Shown here: in pieces, positions 1 to 8,216 of the stretch
Layout of the letters: each line of letters begins with the position of its first letter
How positions within the stretch are numbered: position 1 is the stretch's first letter
NCBI GenBank assembly: GCA_017433225.1
Contig: JAFRHS010000017.1
Coordinates: 1-64,000 of the forward strand
Length of the DNA: 64,000 nucleotides
Direction: 5' to 3'
Origin: Clostridia bacterium
GTDB lineage: Bacteria > Bacillota > Clostridia > Oscillospirales > Acutalibacteraceae
Translations under genes and position numbers: made by a program
Notes under the pieces: model-generated
Told to the model about the DNA's origin: nothing
The model's input: only the letters and a program-made list of their open reading frames with translations
Database searches by the model: none

Positions 1-198
1 AACGGCTTGGTGCTCGTTTTGTAGTCCTTTTTTCGCTGGAGGAACTTTGCCGGGCTGCTCTCTTTTCCTAAAAAGGGACTACAAACGGCTCGGCGCTCGT
101 TTTGTAGTCCTTTTTTCGCTGGAGGAACTTTGCCGGGCTGCTCTCTTTTCCTAAAAAGGGACTACAAACGGCTCGGCGCTCGTTTTGTAGTCCTTTTT
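1..198. repeat. 83-bp tandem repeat with embedded hairpins
   Basis: A unit of exactly 83 bp restarts at 1, 84 and 167; the third copy breaks off at about 198. The two full units differ only at a few bases near the start. Each junction forms a long hairpin (70-115 and 153-198) whose arms begin with AAAAAGGGACTACAAA and end with TTTGTAGTCCTTTTT, so it looks like a bidirectional terminator. The array is cut by the window edge, so its true length is unknown. The period is constant and there are no unique spacers, so it is not a CRISPR array. Confidence 0.85.
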
Positions 199-278
199 GG
201 CTATCAGCCATGAACGATTCTCCCGGGGTTCCCCAAACAGCTTATGGAAACGGTTTTCTGACCTATCTTTCTGCCACC

Positions 279-308
279 TTGCGGGGGCGGTTTTGACTGG
301 TGTATGAT
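279..308 (+). promoter_or_regulatory. Candidate sigma-A promoter
   Basis: TTGCGG (279-284) is followed after 18 bases by TATGAT (303-308). It lies just upstream of the amidohydrolase remnant and could now serve the hydrolase gene at 538. Identified by eye only. Confidence 0.35.
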
Positions 309-344
309 GGGGTTGAAAACAGCTGTTATTGGAGAGAAAGCACC

Positions 345-500
345 ATAAAGACTTTATTCAAGAACGGCAAAGTGTATGACGGCACCGGAGCAGAGCCATT
401 CGTCGGCGATGTGCTCATCGAAGACGACCGCGTCGTCGCGGTCGGCAAAGACCTCGACGCGGACGCACTGAAGACGACCGGACGGGCGGTGCGCTGCTGA
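345..500 (+). pseudogene. N-terminal remnant of a D-aminoacylase-type amidohydrolase
   Basis: The reading frame gives about 50 residues (TLFKNGKVYDGTGAEPF, then VGDVLIEDDRVVAVGKDLDAD) that match the start of N-acyl-D-amino-acid deacylase-like amidohydrolases, normally about 500 residues long. It stops at 500, before the metal-binding HxH motif that would follow. The position expected for the start codon, 8 bases after GGAGAG at 331-336, reads ATA (345-347) rather than ATG, which suggests decay of the start as well. The next gene begins 37 bases later with its own ribosome site. I infer a deletion scar; family assignment rests on the N-terminal motif alone. Confidence 0.65.
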
Positions 501-537
501 GGTAAATCGCCAACTGAGACAGAAAGGAGTGGACCCC

Positions 538-1512
538 ATGGCAAAGAAACGCAAGCTCTATGACAAAGAAGAATGGGTCAAACTGAACGGAAACAAACAG
601 AACATCCGCATCTATACCTATGACAAGAATGCGCCCGTGCTGCTGTTCCTGCACGGCGGGCCCGGCGTCTGCGACCGCCACTGGGTACTGCACTTCCAGA
701 AGGCGCTGGCGGACAAGTACACGATGGTCCTCTGGGACCAGCGCGGGTCCGGCAAGAGCTACCAGTACTTCAAGACGAAGCGGGCTGACCTGCACGTGCC
801 CATGTATGTGGAAGACGCGCGCGAGCTGATCGAGTACCTGTGCAAGAAATTCAAGAAGGACAAGGTCGTCGTCTTCGGCCATTCCTGGGGCACGGTCCTC
901 GGGACGCCGCTGTGTTATAAGTACCCGGAGCACATCGCCGCGTATGTCGGCCAGGGCCAGGTCGTCGAGGGCGAGGCGAACGAGGCCATCTCCTACAAAT
1001 TCGTCATGGACGAGGCCACGAAGGCCGGCGACAAGAAGACCATCAAGGCCATCAAGGACCACCCGCCGGTGAAAGGCGTCTACGACAGCCACGACGCCAT
1101 GATGGCACAGCGGAACGCTCTTTCCAAGTACGGCGGCGAGGAGTGGAAGAACCGGGGCGGCATGGTCCAGACCCTGCTCATCCCGTTCCTGAAGTATAAC
1201 GGTTACAAGCCGTGGGAGCTGCCGCGCTACGCGTTCGGCGCTCTGTACCTGACCGACGTCCTCTGGCCGGAAGTCATCTCCTGCAATTTCCTGCGCGATG
1301 TACCCGAACTCAAAATGCCGGTCCTCATGACCATCGGACGCCACGACTACAACACGCCGTTCGAAGTGGCCGAGCAGTGGTACGACGGCCTGAAAGCGCC
1401 GCGCAAAGAGTGGGTCTGGTTTGAAGACTCCGCGCACTCCCCCATCAAGGAAGAGCCCGAGAAGTGGGGCGCCGAGGTCCGCAAATTCCTGGACAGCCTC
1501 GACCTGAAGTAA
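538..1512 (+). CDS. Alpha/beta hydrolase, proline iminopeptidase-like
   Basis: A 324-residue cytoplasmic alpha/beta-hydrolase. The family landmarks are in order: HGGPG oxyanion loop at residues 39-43, WDQRGSGKS at 66-74, nucleophile elbow GHSWG with Ser116, a late GRHD acid region and a C-terminal DSAHSP histidine. This arrangement is typical of prolyl aminopeptidase and related peptidase family S33 enzymes; the true substrate cannot be read from sequence. ATG at 538 is preferred over an in-frame GTG at 529 because AAAGGAG (523-529) lies 8 bases before the ATG. It probably forms a short operon with the small membrane gene 36 bases downstream. Confidence 0.8.
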   Translation: MAKKRKLYDKEEWVKLNGNKQNIRIYTYDKNAPVLLFLHGGPGVCDRHWVLHFQKALADKYTMVLWDQRGSGKSYQYFKTKRADLHVPMYVEDARELIEYLCKKFKKDKVVVFGHSWGTVLGTPLCYKYPEHIAAYVGQGQVVEGEANEAISYKFVMDEATKAGDKKTIKAIKDHPPVKGVYDSHDAMMAQRNALSKYGGEEWKNRGGMVQTLLIPFLKYNGYKPWELPRYAFGALYLTDVLWPEVISCNFLRDVPELKMPVLMTIGRHDYNTPFEVAEQWYDGLKAPRKEWVWFEDSAHSPIKEEPEKWGAEVRKFLDSLDLK

Positions 1513-1548
1513 CGCGCGGATCGGAACGAACAGAAAAGAGAGAAGCTT

Positions 1549-1770
1549 ATGAATGAAACCGGAAAACTGATCACAAAGATTGTCGGCAGCATCCTGCTGG
1601 TGGTCATCGTCTACCTGCTGTTCTCGTACCTGGCCGCGGCGATCATCAGCCACACGGTCTACGTGTTCGAGCCACAGGACCTCGCCGTGCCTCTGGTGCT
1701 CGGCCTCGTCGTTGAGTACATGGACATCGTGAAGCTGGTGAAGCTTCTGCGCGGGAAGGGAGACAAGTAG
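1549..1770 (+). CDS. Small membrane protein, 73 aa
   Basis: A 73-residue protein with a strong hydrophobic segment at about residues 7-35 (LITKIVGSILLVVIVYLLFS onward) and a second moderately hydrophobic stretch at about 45-60, ending in a basic tail. One or two membrane spans are likely. The start has a good ribosome site (AGAGAGAAG). I do not recognise a family. It follows the S33-like hydrolase closely and is followed by an 8-bp repeat array and a terminator, so it probably ends that operon. Confidence 0.6.
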   Translation: MNETGKLITKIVGSILLVVIVYLLFSYLAAAIISHTVYVFEPQDLAVPLVLGLVVEYMDIVKLVKLLRGKGDK

Positions 1771-1777
1771 ACGCGCC

Positions 1778-1841
1778 GGCAAGACGGCAAAACGGAAAGA
1801 CGGCAAGACGGCAAGACAGCAAACCGGCAAGACGGTAAACC
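1778..1841. repeat. Eight tandem copies of an 8-bp repeat
   Basis: Eight consecutive octamers on the pattern GGCAAGAC (variants GGCAAAAC, GGAAAGAC, AGCAAACC, GGTAAACC) fill the space between the stop codon at 1770 and the terminator. They are noncoding and lie directly before the hairpin. Slippage-prone; no function evident. Confidence 0.85.
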
Positions 1842-1846
1842 AATAT

Positions 1847-1881
1847 AAAAAGGACGACTCTGCGAGGAGTCGTCCTTTTTT
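1847..1881. terminator. Bidirectional intrinsic terminator
   Basis: AAAAAGGACGACTC pairs with GAGTCGTCCTTTTTT across a short loop. It separates the rightward hydrolase operon from the leftward gene ending at 1911. Confidence 0.9.
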
Positions 1882-1910
1882 ATTTGTTCATTTGAGTTCG
1901 TTTCGCAGCT

Positions 1911-3188
1911 TTATTTCGTGGCGTTGTAGTCCATGAAGATGCGGACGAGCGGGCCCTTGAGACCGCGCTGCCGCAGGCGGGCAAACGCCTCGGTGTGGTT
2001 CATGAAGTCGAGGGCTTTGCTGGTGGTGGAGACGACAGGTTTCCAGGGGCTGGCCGTTTTCGGAAGCGCGTTGGCGTTGAACGCGTTCGCATCCGCCGCG
2101 CGTGCCTTGCGGGAGACGCCGCTGTTCACGACATGAACGGTCGCGTCTTCCCCAGCGCGGTCTTTTCCATCAATGTAGTAGTCCGCAGTCACATCGGAGG
2201 TGCCGATGCCATAATAGCGCTGATCGTGCGCGCCGGCACGGACAGTGCCGTTGAAGAAGTCACCGACAGCCTTTCCGCCGAAGGGGATGTCCCAGTCGAG
2301 GAGGGCACCCTTGAGCTTGAAGGTCATGGTCGTCAGTTTGACGTCGACACGCATGACTTCCTTCCTACCGGCCATAAACTCTTTGACCGAGTTGAAGGCA
2401 TCTGATTTGTGCGGCAGGAACGGGAAAAGGTGTTCCCCATTTTGGATGGTGTCGAGCCAGACGAGCGGCATCTCGTCGAGTTCGCCGGACGCGACGGCGG
2501 CTTCGTCGGCAGCCTTGTAGGCGTCATAGGCGCGGACGCCGTAGCGGTAGTCCACGAGGTGGTCCTTCGTGCCGAAGCAGATGAGGACCGGACCGCGGTA
2601 CCTGCTGATGATGGAAAACGGTTCCATGTCCCGGACATCCAACATGTACTGGCGTCCGAGGATGATCGGTCCGCAGAAGAAGCGTTCCGGGATATTGTTC
2701 GGGTCGAACCTCGCAAAGAGCGCCTCTCCGCTGCGGGAGTCGTCCGGAACGGACAGTGCCGGATAAAACAGGATGAGCTTCTTGACGAAGTCCGCGCCGA
2801 GTTCTGCCGCCACAAGAGCGGAGGCAAAACCACCCAGAGAGCAACCCATCAGATGGAAGCGGTCCATGTCTGTGTAGGGCTGTTTGCCGGCATAGTCGAT
2901 GACGGCTTTGATGTCCGCCGCCTCGGTCAGCACGGTCATGTCGGTCGTCTTGCCTTCGGACTGGCTGATGGGTCCGCCTCCGTTGAAGTCAAAGCAGAAT
3001 GCCGCATAGCCCATGCGGGCGAACCCAATGGCATACCGCAGGGTCGTGAGACGGTTCATGAGCAGCTCGTGGCTGATCACGATGGTCGGGAACGGCCCGT
3101 TCCCCTTTGGGCGAAACATGGAACCACGGATCTTCAGTCCGTCACGGTAACAGGAGAACTCTTCGTGGACGATGCCCATCAAACTCAT
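1911..3188 (-). CDS. Alpha/beta hydrolase with C-terminal DUF3237-like domain
   Basis: About 425 residues. The N-terminal ~275 residues form a dienelactone-hydrolase-like alpha/beta fold, with an ISHELLMNR oxyanion region, nucleophile elbow GCSLGG, and a later GTKDH Asp region and GEHLFPF His region. The C-terminal ~150 residues (VDVKLTTMTFKLKG to the end) look like a small beta-barrel of the DUF3237 type, an unusual pairing. The substrate is unknown. Several starts are possible: GTG 3197, ATG 3194, ATG 3188. The last is preferred because AGGTG lies 6 bases before it. It follows the DUF1294 gene by 24 bases, so the two are probably co-transcribed. Confidence 0.7.
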   Translation of the reverse strand: MSLMGIVHEEFSCYRDGLKIRGSMFRPKGNGPFPTIVISHELLMNRLTTLRYAIGFARMGYAAFCFDFNGGGPISQSEGKTTDMTVLTEAADIKAVIDYAGKQPYTDMDRFHLMGCSLGGFASALVAAELGADFVKKLILFYPALSVPDDSRSGEALFARFDPNNIPERFFCGPIILGRQYMLDVRDMEPFSIISRYRGPVLICFGTKDHLVDYRYGVRAYDAYKAADEAAVASGELDEMPLVWLDTIQNGEHLFPFLPHKSDAFNSVKEFMAGRKEVMRVDVKLTTMTFKLKGALLDWDIPFGGKAVGDFFNGTVRAGAHDQRYYGIGTSDVTADYYIDGKDRAGEDATVHVVNSGVSRKARAADANAFNANALPKTASPWKPVVSTTSKALDFMNHTEAFARLRQRGLKGPLVRIFMDYNATK

Positions 3189-3212
3189 TGTCATCACCTA
3201 TAAAAATGTTTT

Positions 3213-3503
3213 TTATAAAAACAGCCAGTAGAACAGCGCCAGCTGCACGGCCAGCATGGCCGGGACGCCGTAAGCGAACTTCGGCTTGCGGGTCTTGTGG
3301 CGGAACGTGTACATGCCGAAGAGCGCGCCGACGGCTCCGCAGCAGGCGGCGATCGTCAGCAAGGTCGCCTCGGGGATGCGCCATTCGTCCGCGATGGCCC
3401 GTTTCTTGTCGATGCCGTACATCGCGAACGCCGCGACATTGATGGCGATGAGTACCGCGTAGATGACGCGGATCGCCACCGGGGGAAGCAGTTCGATCAG
3501 CAT
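3213..3503 (-). CDS. DUF1294 family membrane protein
   Basis: A 96-residue integral membrane protein with three hydrophobic stretches and the DUF1294 signature: YGIDKKRA after the first helix, RIPE before the second, and RHKTRKPKF followed by a last helix. Length fits the family (about 90-110). Function unknown. AAGGAG lies 7 bases before ATG 3503. It is first in a two-gene leftward unit with the hydrolase at 1911-3188. Confidence 0.85.
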   Translation of the reverse strand: MLIELLPPVAIRVIYAVLIAINVAAFAMYGIDKKRAIADEWRIPEATLLTIAACCGAVGALFGMYTFRHKTRKPKFAYGVPAMLAVQLALFYWLFL

Positions 3504-3620
3504 AGGAAACTCCTTATTGTCGATCCTCCAAACATTTCGTCCGGTATTGTACGTTCCTCAACCGGCCCGTTGTGTTATGGTACATGCCGGAGAGAATATC
3601 AGACAGAGAGGAAATGGAAT

Positions 3621-4460
3621 ATGAAAGTGACGTTCTTTGGAACAACGACGCTGTTGTTCGACGACGGGAAGGACGCCGTCCTGTTCGACGGGTTCTTCAC
3701 CCGCCCGCTCCTGCCGCTGTACCGGGTCGGCACGGTAACGACCGATACCGCTCTGGCGGATGACCTCATGTCCCGCTACGACTTCAGCAGACTGAGGGCG
3801 ATCTTCGTGTCGCACACACACCCGGACCACGTCATGGACGTGCCGTACATCGCCAACCGGACCGGAGCTCAGGTGTTCGGCTCCAACTCCTGCCGGAATG
3901 TCTGTCTCGGGGGCGATGTACCGGAAGACCGCATCCACCTCTTCCGTACCGGCGAGGCGGAGACCTTCGGAGACTTTTCCATTACGGTCATCCCGTCCCT
4001 CCACTCGGACCCGACCCGTGTGAACAACGACATCGGAAAAACCATCGACGAGCCGCTTCGCCAGCCGGCGCGGCTCACGCAGTACAAAGAGGGCGGTTCG
4101 TTCGACTTCCTCGTGGAGCACGGCGAAAAGACCTATCTCATCCGCCCCAGTTTCAATTATATCGAGGGGCAGCTCGACGGCATCAAAGCGGATGTCCTCT
4201 TCCTCGGAATCGGGACCATGGCAAAAGCCTCCGACAAAAAACTGGAAACATTCTTTGCGGAGACTTTGGATAAGGTGCTGCCGGAGAAGGTGATCCCGCT
4301 CCACTGGGACGACTTCTTCCTCCCGCTGACCATGCGCATCCGGAACATGCCGCTCATTGCGGACAACACGCCGAAAAACTTTGACACGGTGGCGCGTGCC
4401 TGCGCCTCGCGGGGCATGGAATTCATCGTCCAGTACCCGCTGGTCACGCTGGAGGCCTAG
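3621..4460 (+). CDS. Metallo-beta-lactamase-fold hydrolase
   Basis: 279 residues. The N-terminal strand MKVTFFGTTTLLFDDG leads to the metal site SHTHPDH (His65, His67, Asp69, His70), the hallmark of MBL-fold hydrolases, with a later HSD and a C-terminal PLHWDDFF His giving further ligands. It resembles UlaG/YycJ-like cytosolic members, but the substrate is not identifiable. ATG 3621 follows GAGGAA by 8 bases. Its 3' end faces the esterase gene with only 11 bases between the stops and no clear terminator. Confidence 0.8.
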   Translation: MKVTFFGTTTLLFDDGKDAVLFDGFFTRPLLPLYRVGTVTTDTALADDLMSRYDFSRLRAIFVSHTHPDHVMDVPYIANRTGAQVFGSNSCRNVCLGGDVPEDRIHLFRTGEAETFGDFSITVIPSLHSDPTRVNNDIGKTIDEPLRQPARLTQYKEGGSFDFLVEHGEKTYLIRPSFNYIEGQLDGIKADVLFLGIGTMAKASDKKLETFFAETLDKVLPEKVIPLHWDDFFLPLTMRIRNMPLIADNTPKNFDTVARACASRGMEFIVQYPLVTLEA

Positions 4461-4471
4461 TCAGGCGCCCG

Positions 4472-5467
4472 TTACGAATCCACGAACTTTTTGATGAAGT
4501 TCCAGACGCGCATGTTGTTCTCCATGCACTGGCCCTCCGCCCAGTTGAACATGAAGCAGTGGTTCTGCAGCGGGTTGGTGCTGTGGTACTCCTCGTAGGG
4601 GATGCCGAACCCGTCGAGCAGCTTCATGAGGTTCTGGGTCTGGCCGTAGCAGAGGGCGTCCCACTTCGAGTAGCTGAGGAACAGCGTGCGCGGGAAGTCC
4701 TTGTTCACGTAGTTGATCGGACTGATGAGCTCCTTGTCCGGGCTCTTCTCAAAGGTCCGCTTACCGTAGCCCATGGTGTCGTAAGTGAGCACGCCGGAGA
4801 CCGGAGCCACTGGGAGCGTGTGCAGCATTTTCCGCAGGTCGTACATGCCGCAGTTGAGGTAGGCCGCGTTCGGCTTCAGGCGCAGTGCCGGGATGCCGAG
4901 TTCCTCATGCAGGGTCGCGTTTGTCGCGAGGTCGAGCAGGTAGAGCGCGCACCAGCCGCCGGAGGAGTCGCCGCCGACCATGACTTTCGAGAGGTCGAAG
5001 TTGTACTCGTCCGCGTGGTCCACGACCCAGTTCGCCGCCTCGACGATCATGTGCAGGGTCTCTTTGAATGTGAACCGGGGCGATAAACCGAAGTCGACAT
5101 TCACGACGCAAATGCCGGTCTTGGCCATCCAGGTCGCCATGCCGCGGCGGTGGTATCTCCGTCCCGCGTCAAAGCCGCCGCCATGGGTGTAAAAGAGCAC
5201 CGGCTGCGGCGTCTCGCTCGCCTTGCGGTAGAGGTCCAGCCCGCAGTACTTCTGCCAGGCCTTGTTTTCGGTGTACTGGATGTCCTTTGTCACCGAGATC
5301 TCGTTCTCGGTGTCATAGAGCATCTCTTTCTCGTTCTGCGCTTTGTCCAGGACGAGGTCCACCGCCCGGAAGATGAGGTACCCGGGGGCGATGTGGTTGT
5401 AGATTTCTTTGAACGGCTGCGTATATCTCAGTTTCGTTTCGGTCATCTCCTGACGTTCGATTTTCAT
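4472..5467 (-). CDS. Alpha/beta hydrolase, acetyl-esterase (HSL/Aes) type
   Basis: About 331 residues. The hormone-sensitive-lipase family signature is present: HGGGF oxyanion motif, then GGDSSGG with the nucleophile Ser, and late Asp and HCF motifs. Likely an intracellular carboxylesterase or lipase; substrate unknown. The start is uncertain. ATG 5467 gives MKIERQEM but lacks a ribosome site, while ATG 5446 touches AGGAG with no spacing. A TATAAT (5478-5483 on this strand) sits only 10 bases before ATG 5467, so translation may be leaderless or nearly so. Confidence 0.8.
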   Translation of the reverse strand: MKIERQEMTETKLRYTQPFKEIYNHIAPGYLIFRAVDLVLDKAQNEKEMLYDTENEISVTKDIQYTENKAWQKYCGLDLYRKASETPQPVLFYTHGGGFDAGRRYHRRGMATWMAKTGICVVNVDFGLSPRFTFKETLHMIVEAANWVVDHADEYNFDLSKVMVGGDSSGGWCALYLLDLATNATLHEELGIPALRLKPNAAYLNCGMYDLRKMLHTLPVAPVSGVLTYDTMGYGKRTFEKSPDKELISPINYVNKDFPRTLFLSYSKWDALCYGQTQNLMKLLDGFGIPYEEYHSTNPLQNHCFMFNWAEGQCMENNMRVWNFIKKFVDS

Positions 5468-5477
5468 GTCCGGGACC

Positions 5478-5483
5478 ATTATA
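5478..5483 (-). promoter_or_regulatory. -10 element of the esterase gene
   Basis: A perfect TATAAT on the minus strand lies 10 bases before ATG 5467. No good -35 hexamer is visible 17 bases upstream. Confidence 0.45.
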
Positions 5484-5818
5484 CCACAAGGTGCCGGAGA
5501 GTGCTTTTGTATGCTGCTTCGTTCGTATGAAAAACGGCTTTTCGTCACTTCGGTGTGTTTTGTATTATATCTGCCCTATGCGATCTAATACAGTATATGC
5601 AAATAGCACAAACGGCACACGACTGTCAACGCGGTTCTTTGTGCATCCCGCAGAATCGCAAAAAAGGGCTATACAACGCGGTTTTTGCCGTGTACAATGG
5701 GGCTGAAATCGAGATCCGCACCGTGTTAGGGAACCAGCGGACCTCACACAGCAAGCCAAAAAATGACGTAAAAAATGTCGTAAAAAATGAAAATCGAACA
5801 CTTGGAGGTGCAACCATC
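5484..5818. other. Long leader region upstream of the PTS gene
   Basis: 335 bases without a supportable gene. The region is AT-richer than its surroundings. TACAAT at 5693-5698 is a possible -10 for the PTS gene, but its -35 (TATACA) is poor. I looked for a GlcT/LicT-type antiterminator with overlapping terminator and did not find a convincing one. Confidence 0.4.
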
Positions 5819-8110
5819 ATGGCTCAAGCTGCTGTCAAAGAAAGTCCCAAAGCGTCTCTCGGCAAGAAGAGAGAAAAGGACCCCGACTCTCTCGGGTCCC
5901 GGGCATTCGCTTATGCCCAGCAGATCGGAAAGTCTCTCTTCCTGCCGATCGCCATCCTTCCCTTCGCCGGCATCCTGCTCGGCATCGGGAGCTCGTTCAC
6001 GAATGCCACGACGATCGCCGCGTACGGTCTCGAAGGCATCCTTCACCCCGGTTCTCTGCTCTACAGCATCATGATGATGCTCGCCGGCGCCGGCAACATC
6101 ATCTTCGGGAACCTCGCATTCATCTTCGCGCTTGCCGTCGGTATGGGCATGGCGAAGAAGGAGAAAGCTGTCGCGGCCCTCTCCTCCGGTATCTTCTACC
6201 TCATCATGCTGATCACCATCAGCATCCTCTCCCAGGTGAACGGCGACTTCACATTGGTCGACGGTTCCATGACTCTCGCAAACCACGTACGTCAGGGCGC
6301 GTACACCACGATGCTCGGCATCCCGACCATGCAGATGGGCGTCTTCGGAGGCATCCTCTCCGGCCTGGTCGGCGCGGTCCTGACCAATCGTTTCTATAAG
6401 ATCCAGCTGCCCAACGCCCTCGCGTTCTTCGGCGGCACCCGCTTTGTTCCGATCGCCGCCATGGCTTCCGCCATCGTCGCCGGCGGCTGCATGTACTTCA
6501 TCTGGCCGATGGTCCAGGCGGGCATCTTCGCGCTCGGCGCCCTGGTCCAGAAGTCCGGCTACGCGGGCACGTTCCTCTACGGCATGATGGAGCGCGCGCT
6601 CATCCCGTTCGGCCTGCACCACATCTTCTACCTGCCCTTCTGGCAGACCGGTGTCGGCGGATCCATGATGATCGACGGCCACATGATCGAAGGCGCGCAG
6701 AACATCTTCTTCGCCCAGCTGGCCGACCCGAACACCACCCACTTCTCCGCAGACGCCTGCCGCTTCCTCACCGGTAAATATCCGTTCATGATGGGCGGCC
6801 TTCCCGGCGCTGCCCTGGCGATGTACTCCTGTGCCAAACCCGAAAAGAAAAAGATCGCAGGTTCCCTTCTCTTCTCCGTCGCCATCACTTCGTTCCTGAC
6901 CGGCATCACCGAGCCGATCGAATTCACGTTCCTGTTCCTCGCTCCGGCCCTGTTCGGCATCCATGTCGTCTTTGCCGGCCTCTCCTTCATGATCTGCCAC
7001 ATCCTGCAGATCTGCGTCGGTACGACCTTCTCCGACGGTCTCATCGACCTCATCCTCTACGGCGTCCTTCCGGGACAGTCCAAGACCAACTGGCTCATGC
7101 TCATCCCGGTCATCGCCGCCTACTTTGCTCTCTACTTCGTCGTCTTCCGTTTCTTCATCCAGAAGAAGAACCTGAAGACCCCCGGCCGTGAAGCCGAAGG
7201 CGAAGAGACCAAAATGATCACCAAAGACGAATACAGAAAGGCCACCGGTGTCGGCGTTGCCGGCGGAAAATCCGCGGACCTTCCTGCTGAATACGATGAG
7301 CGCTCTGCCGCCATCGCAAAGGGCTGCGGCGGTGTCGCCAACGTCCGCGACATCGACTGCTGCGCCACCCGCCTGCGCCTGACCCTGGCCGACGGCTCTC
7401 TCGTCGACGAAGCCCTCCTCAAGTCCACCGGTGCGTCCGGTGTCGTCTGCAAGGGCTCCGGCATCCAGATCATCTACGGCCCGAGCGTCACCATCGTCAA
7501 ATCCGACTTTGAAGAGTTCGTCGAAGCCGTCCGCGACGGCCGCATCGACAAAGCACTCCTCGAGGACAAACCGGTCGAGGAACCCGTCGAGAAGAAAGAA
7601 CCGCACATCGCCTCTGTGAAAGCCGTCGTGGCCGCACCGGCAGAAGCCAAAGCGAAAGATGCCACTTTCGGCGCCCACATGAACGGCACCATGCTGCTCA
7701 TGAACGAGGTCGACGACCCGGTCTTCTCTCAGTCCATCCTCGGTGAAGGCGTCGCCATCGAGCCCTCCGAAGGCATGCTCTATGCCCCGGCAGACGGCGA
7801 AGTCTCCACCCTCTTCGAGACCGGCCACGCCATCGGTCTCATGACCGAGGACGAGACCGACATCCTGCTCCACATCGGCATCGACACCGTCCAGCTGAAC
7901 GGTCTCTACTTCCACCCGCTGGTCAAACAGGGCGACCACGTCAAGAAGGGCCAGCCCCTCATCCGCTTCGACATCGATGACATCCGGAACGCCGGCTTCA
8001 AAGTCACCACCCCGATGATCATCTGCAACACCGACGACTACTCCACCATCCGCCCGGTCCATTCCGGTCTCGTCTCCGCAGGGAACGACCTCCTGGAAGT
8101 CCGCGCGTGA
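5819..8110 (+). CDS. PTS permease EIICBA, glucose/N-acetylglucosamine type
   Basis: 763 residues in a single chain ordered IIC-IIB-IIA. The IIC domain (about 30-450) has the multi-span layout and the GITEPIEFTFLFLAP signature of the glucose family. The IIB domain carries IDCCATRLRLTL with the phospho-cysteine at about 515. The IIA domain ends the chain with GHAIGL and LLHIGIDTVQLNG, active His at about 685. It imports and phosphorylates a hexose using PEP via HPr. Sequence does not separate glucose from GlcNAc specificity. ATG 5819 is chosen because GGAGG lies upstream and the IIC family begins here; an upstream in-frame extension has no family support. A terminator follows at 8168. Confidence 0.9.
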   Translation: MAQAAVKESPKASLGKKREKDPDSLGSRAFAYAQQIGKSLFLPIAILPFAGILLGIGSSFTNATTIAAYGLEGILHPGSLLYSIMMMLAGAGNIIFGNLAFIFALAVGMGMAKKEKAVAALSSGIFYLIMLITISILSQVNGDFTLVDGSMTLANHVRQGAYTTMLGIPTMQMGVFGGILSGLVGAVLTNRFYKIQLPNALAFFGGTRFVPIAAMASAIVAGGCMYFIWPMVQAGIFALGALVQKSGYAGTFLYGMMERALIPFGLHHIFYLPFWQTGVGGSMMIDGHMIEGAQNIFFAQLADPNTTHFSADACRFLTGKYPFMMGGLPGAALAMYSCAKPEKKKIAGSLLFSVAITSFLTGITEPIEFTFLFLAPALFGIHVVFAGLSFMICHILQICVGTTFSDGLIDLILYGVLPGQSKTNWLMLIPVIAAYFALYFVVFRFFIQKKNLKTPGREAEGEETKMITKDEYRKATGVGVAGGKSADLPAEYDERSAAIAKGCGGVANVRDIDCCATRLRLTLADGSLVDEALLKSTGASGVVCKGSGIQIIYGPSVTIVKSDFEEFVEAVRDGRIDKALLEDKPVEEPVEKKEPHIASVKAVVAAPAEAKAKDATFGAHMNGTMLLMNEVDDPVFSQSILGEGVAIEPSEGMLYAPADGEVSTLFETGHAIGLMTEDETDILLHIGIDTVQLNGLYFHPLVKQGDHVKKGQPLIRFDIDDIRNAGFKVTTPMIICNTDDYSTIRPVHSGLVSAGNDLLEVRA

Positions 8111-8167
8111 CCCCCTTGCCAACTTCAGCTGGTTCCCTAAACCGCTGGTTGTCCATACATACATGCG

Positions 8168-8198
8168 AAAAGCTCCGACCGTATGGCCGGAGCTTTTT
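8168..8198. terminator. Bidirectional intrinsic terminator
   Basis: AAAAGCTCCG pairs with CGGAGCTTTTT. It serves both the PTS gene and the converging oxidoreductase gene. Confidence 0.9.
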
Positions 8199-8216
8199 GC
8201 TGTCTTCAAGTTTGTT

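Noticed and set aside
1..198. Possible CRISPR array
   Set aside because: The whole 83-bp unit repeats, including what would be the spacer; there are no unique spacers and no cas genes in the window.
5484..5818. GlcT/LicT antiterminator before the PTS gene
   Set aside because: No pair of overlapping antiterminator and terminator hairpins with a T run could be drawn.
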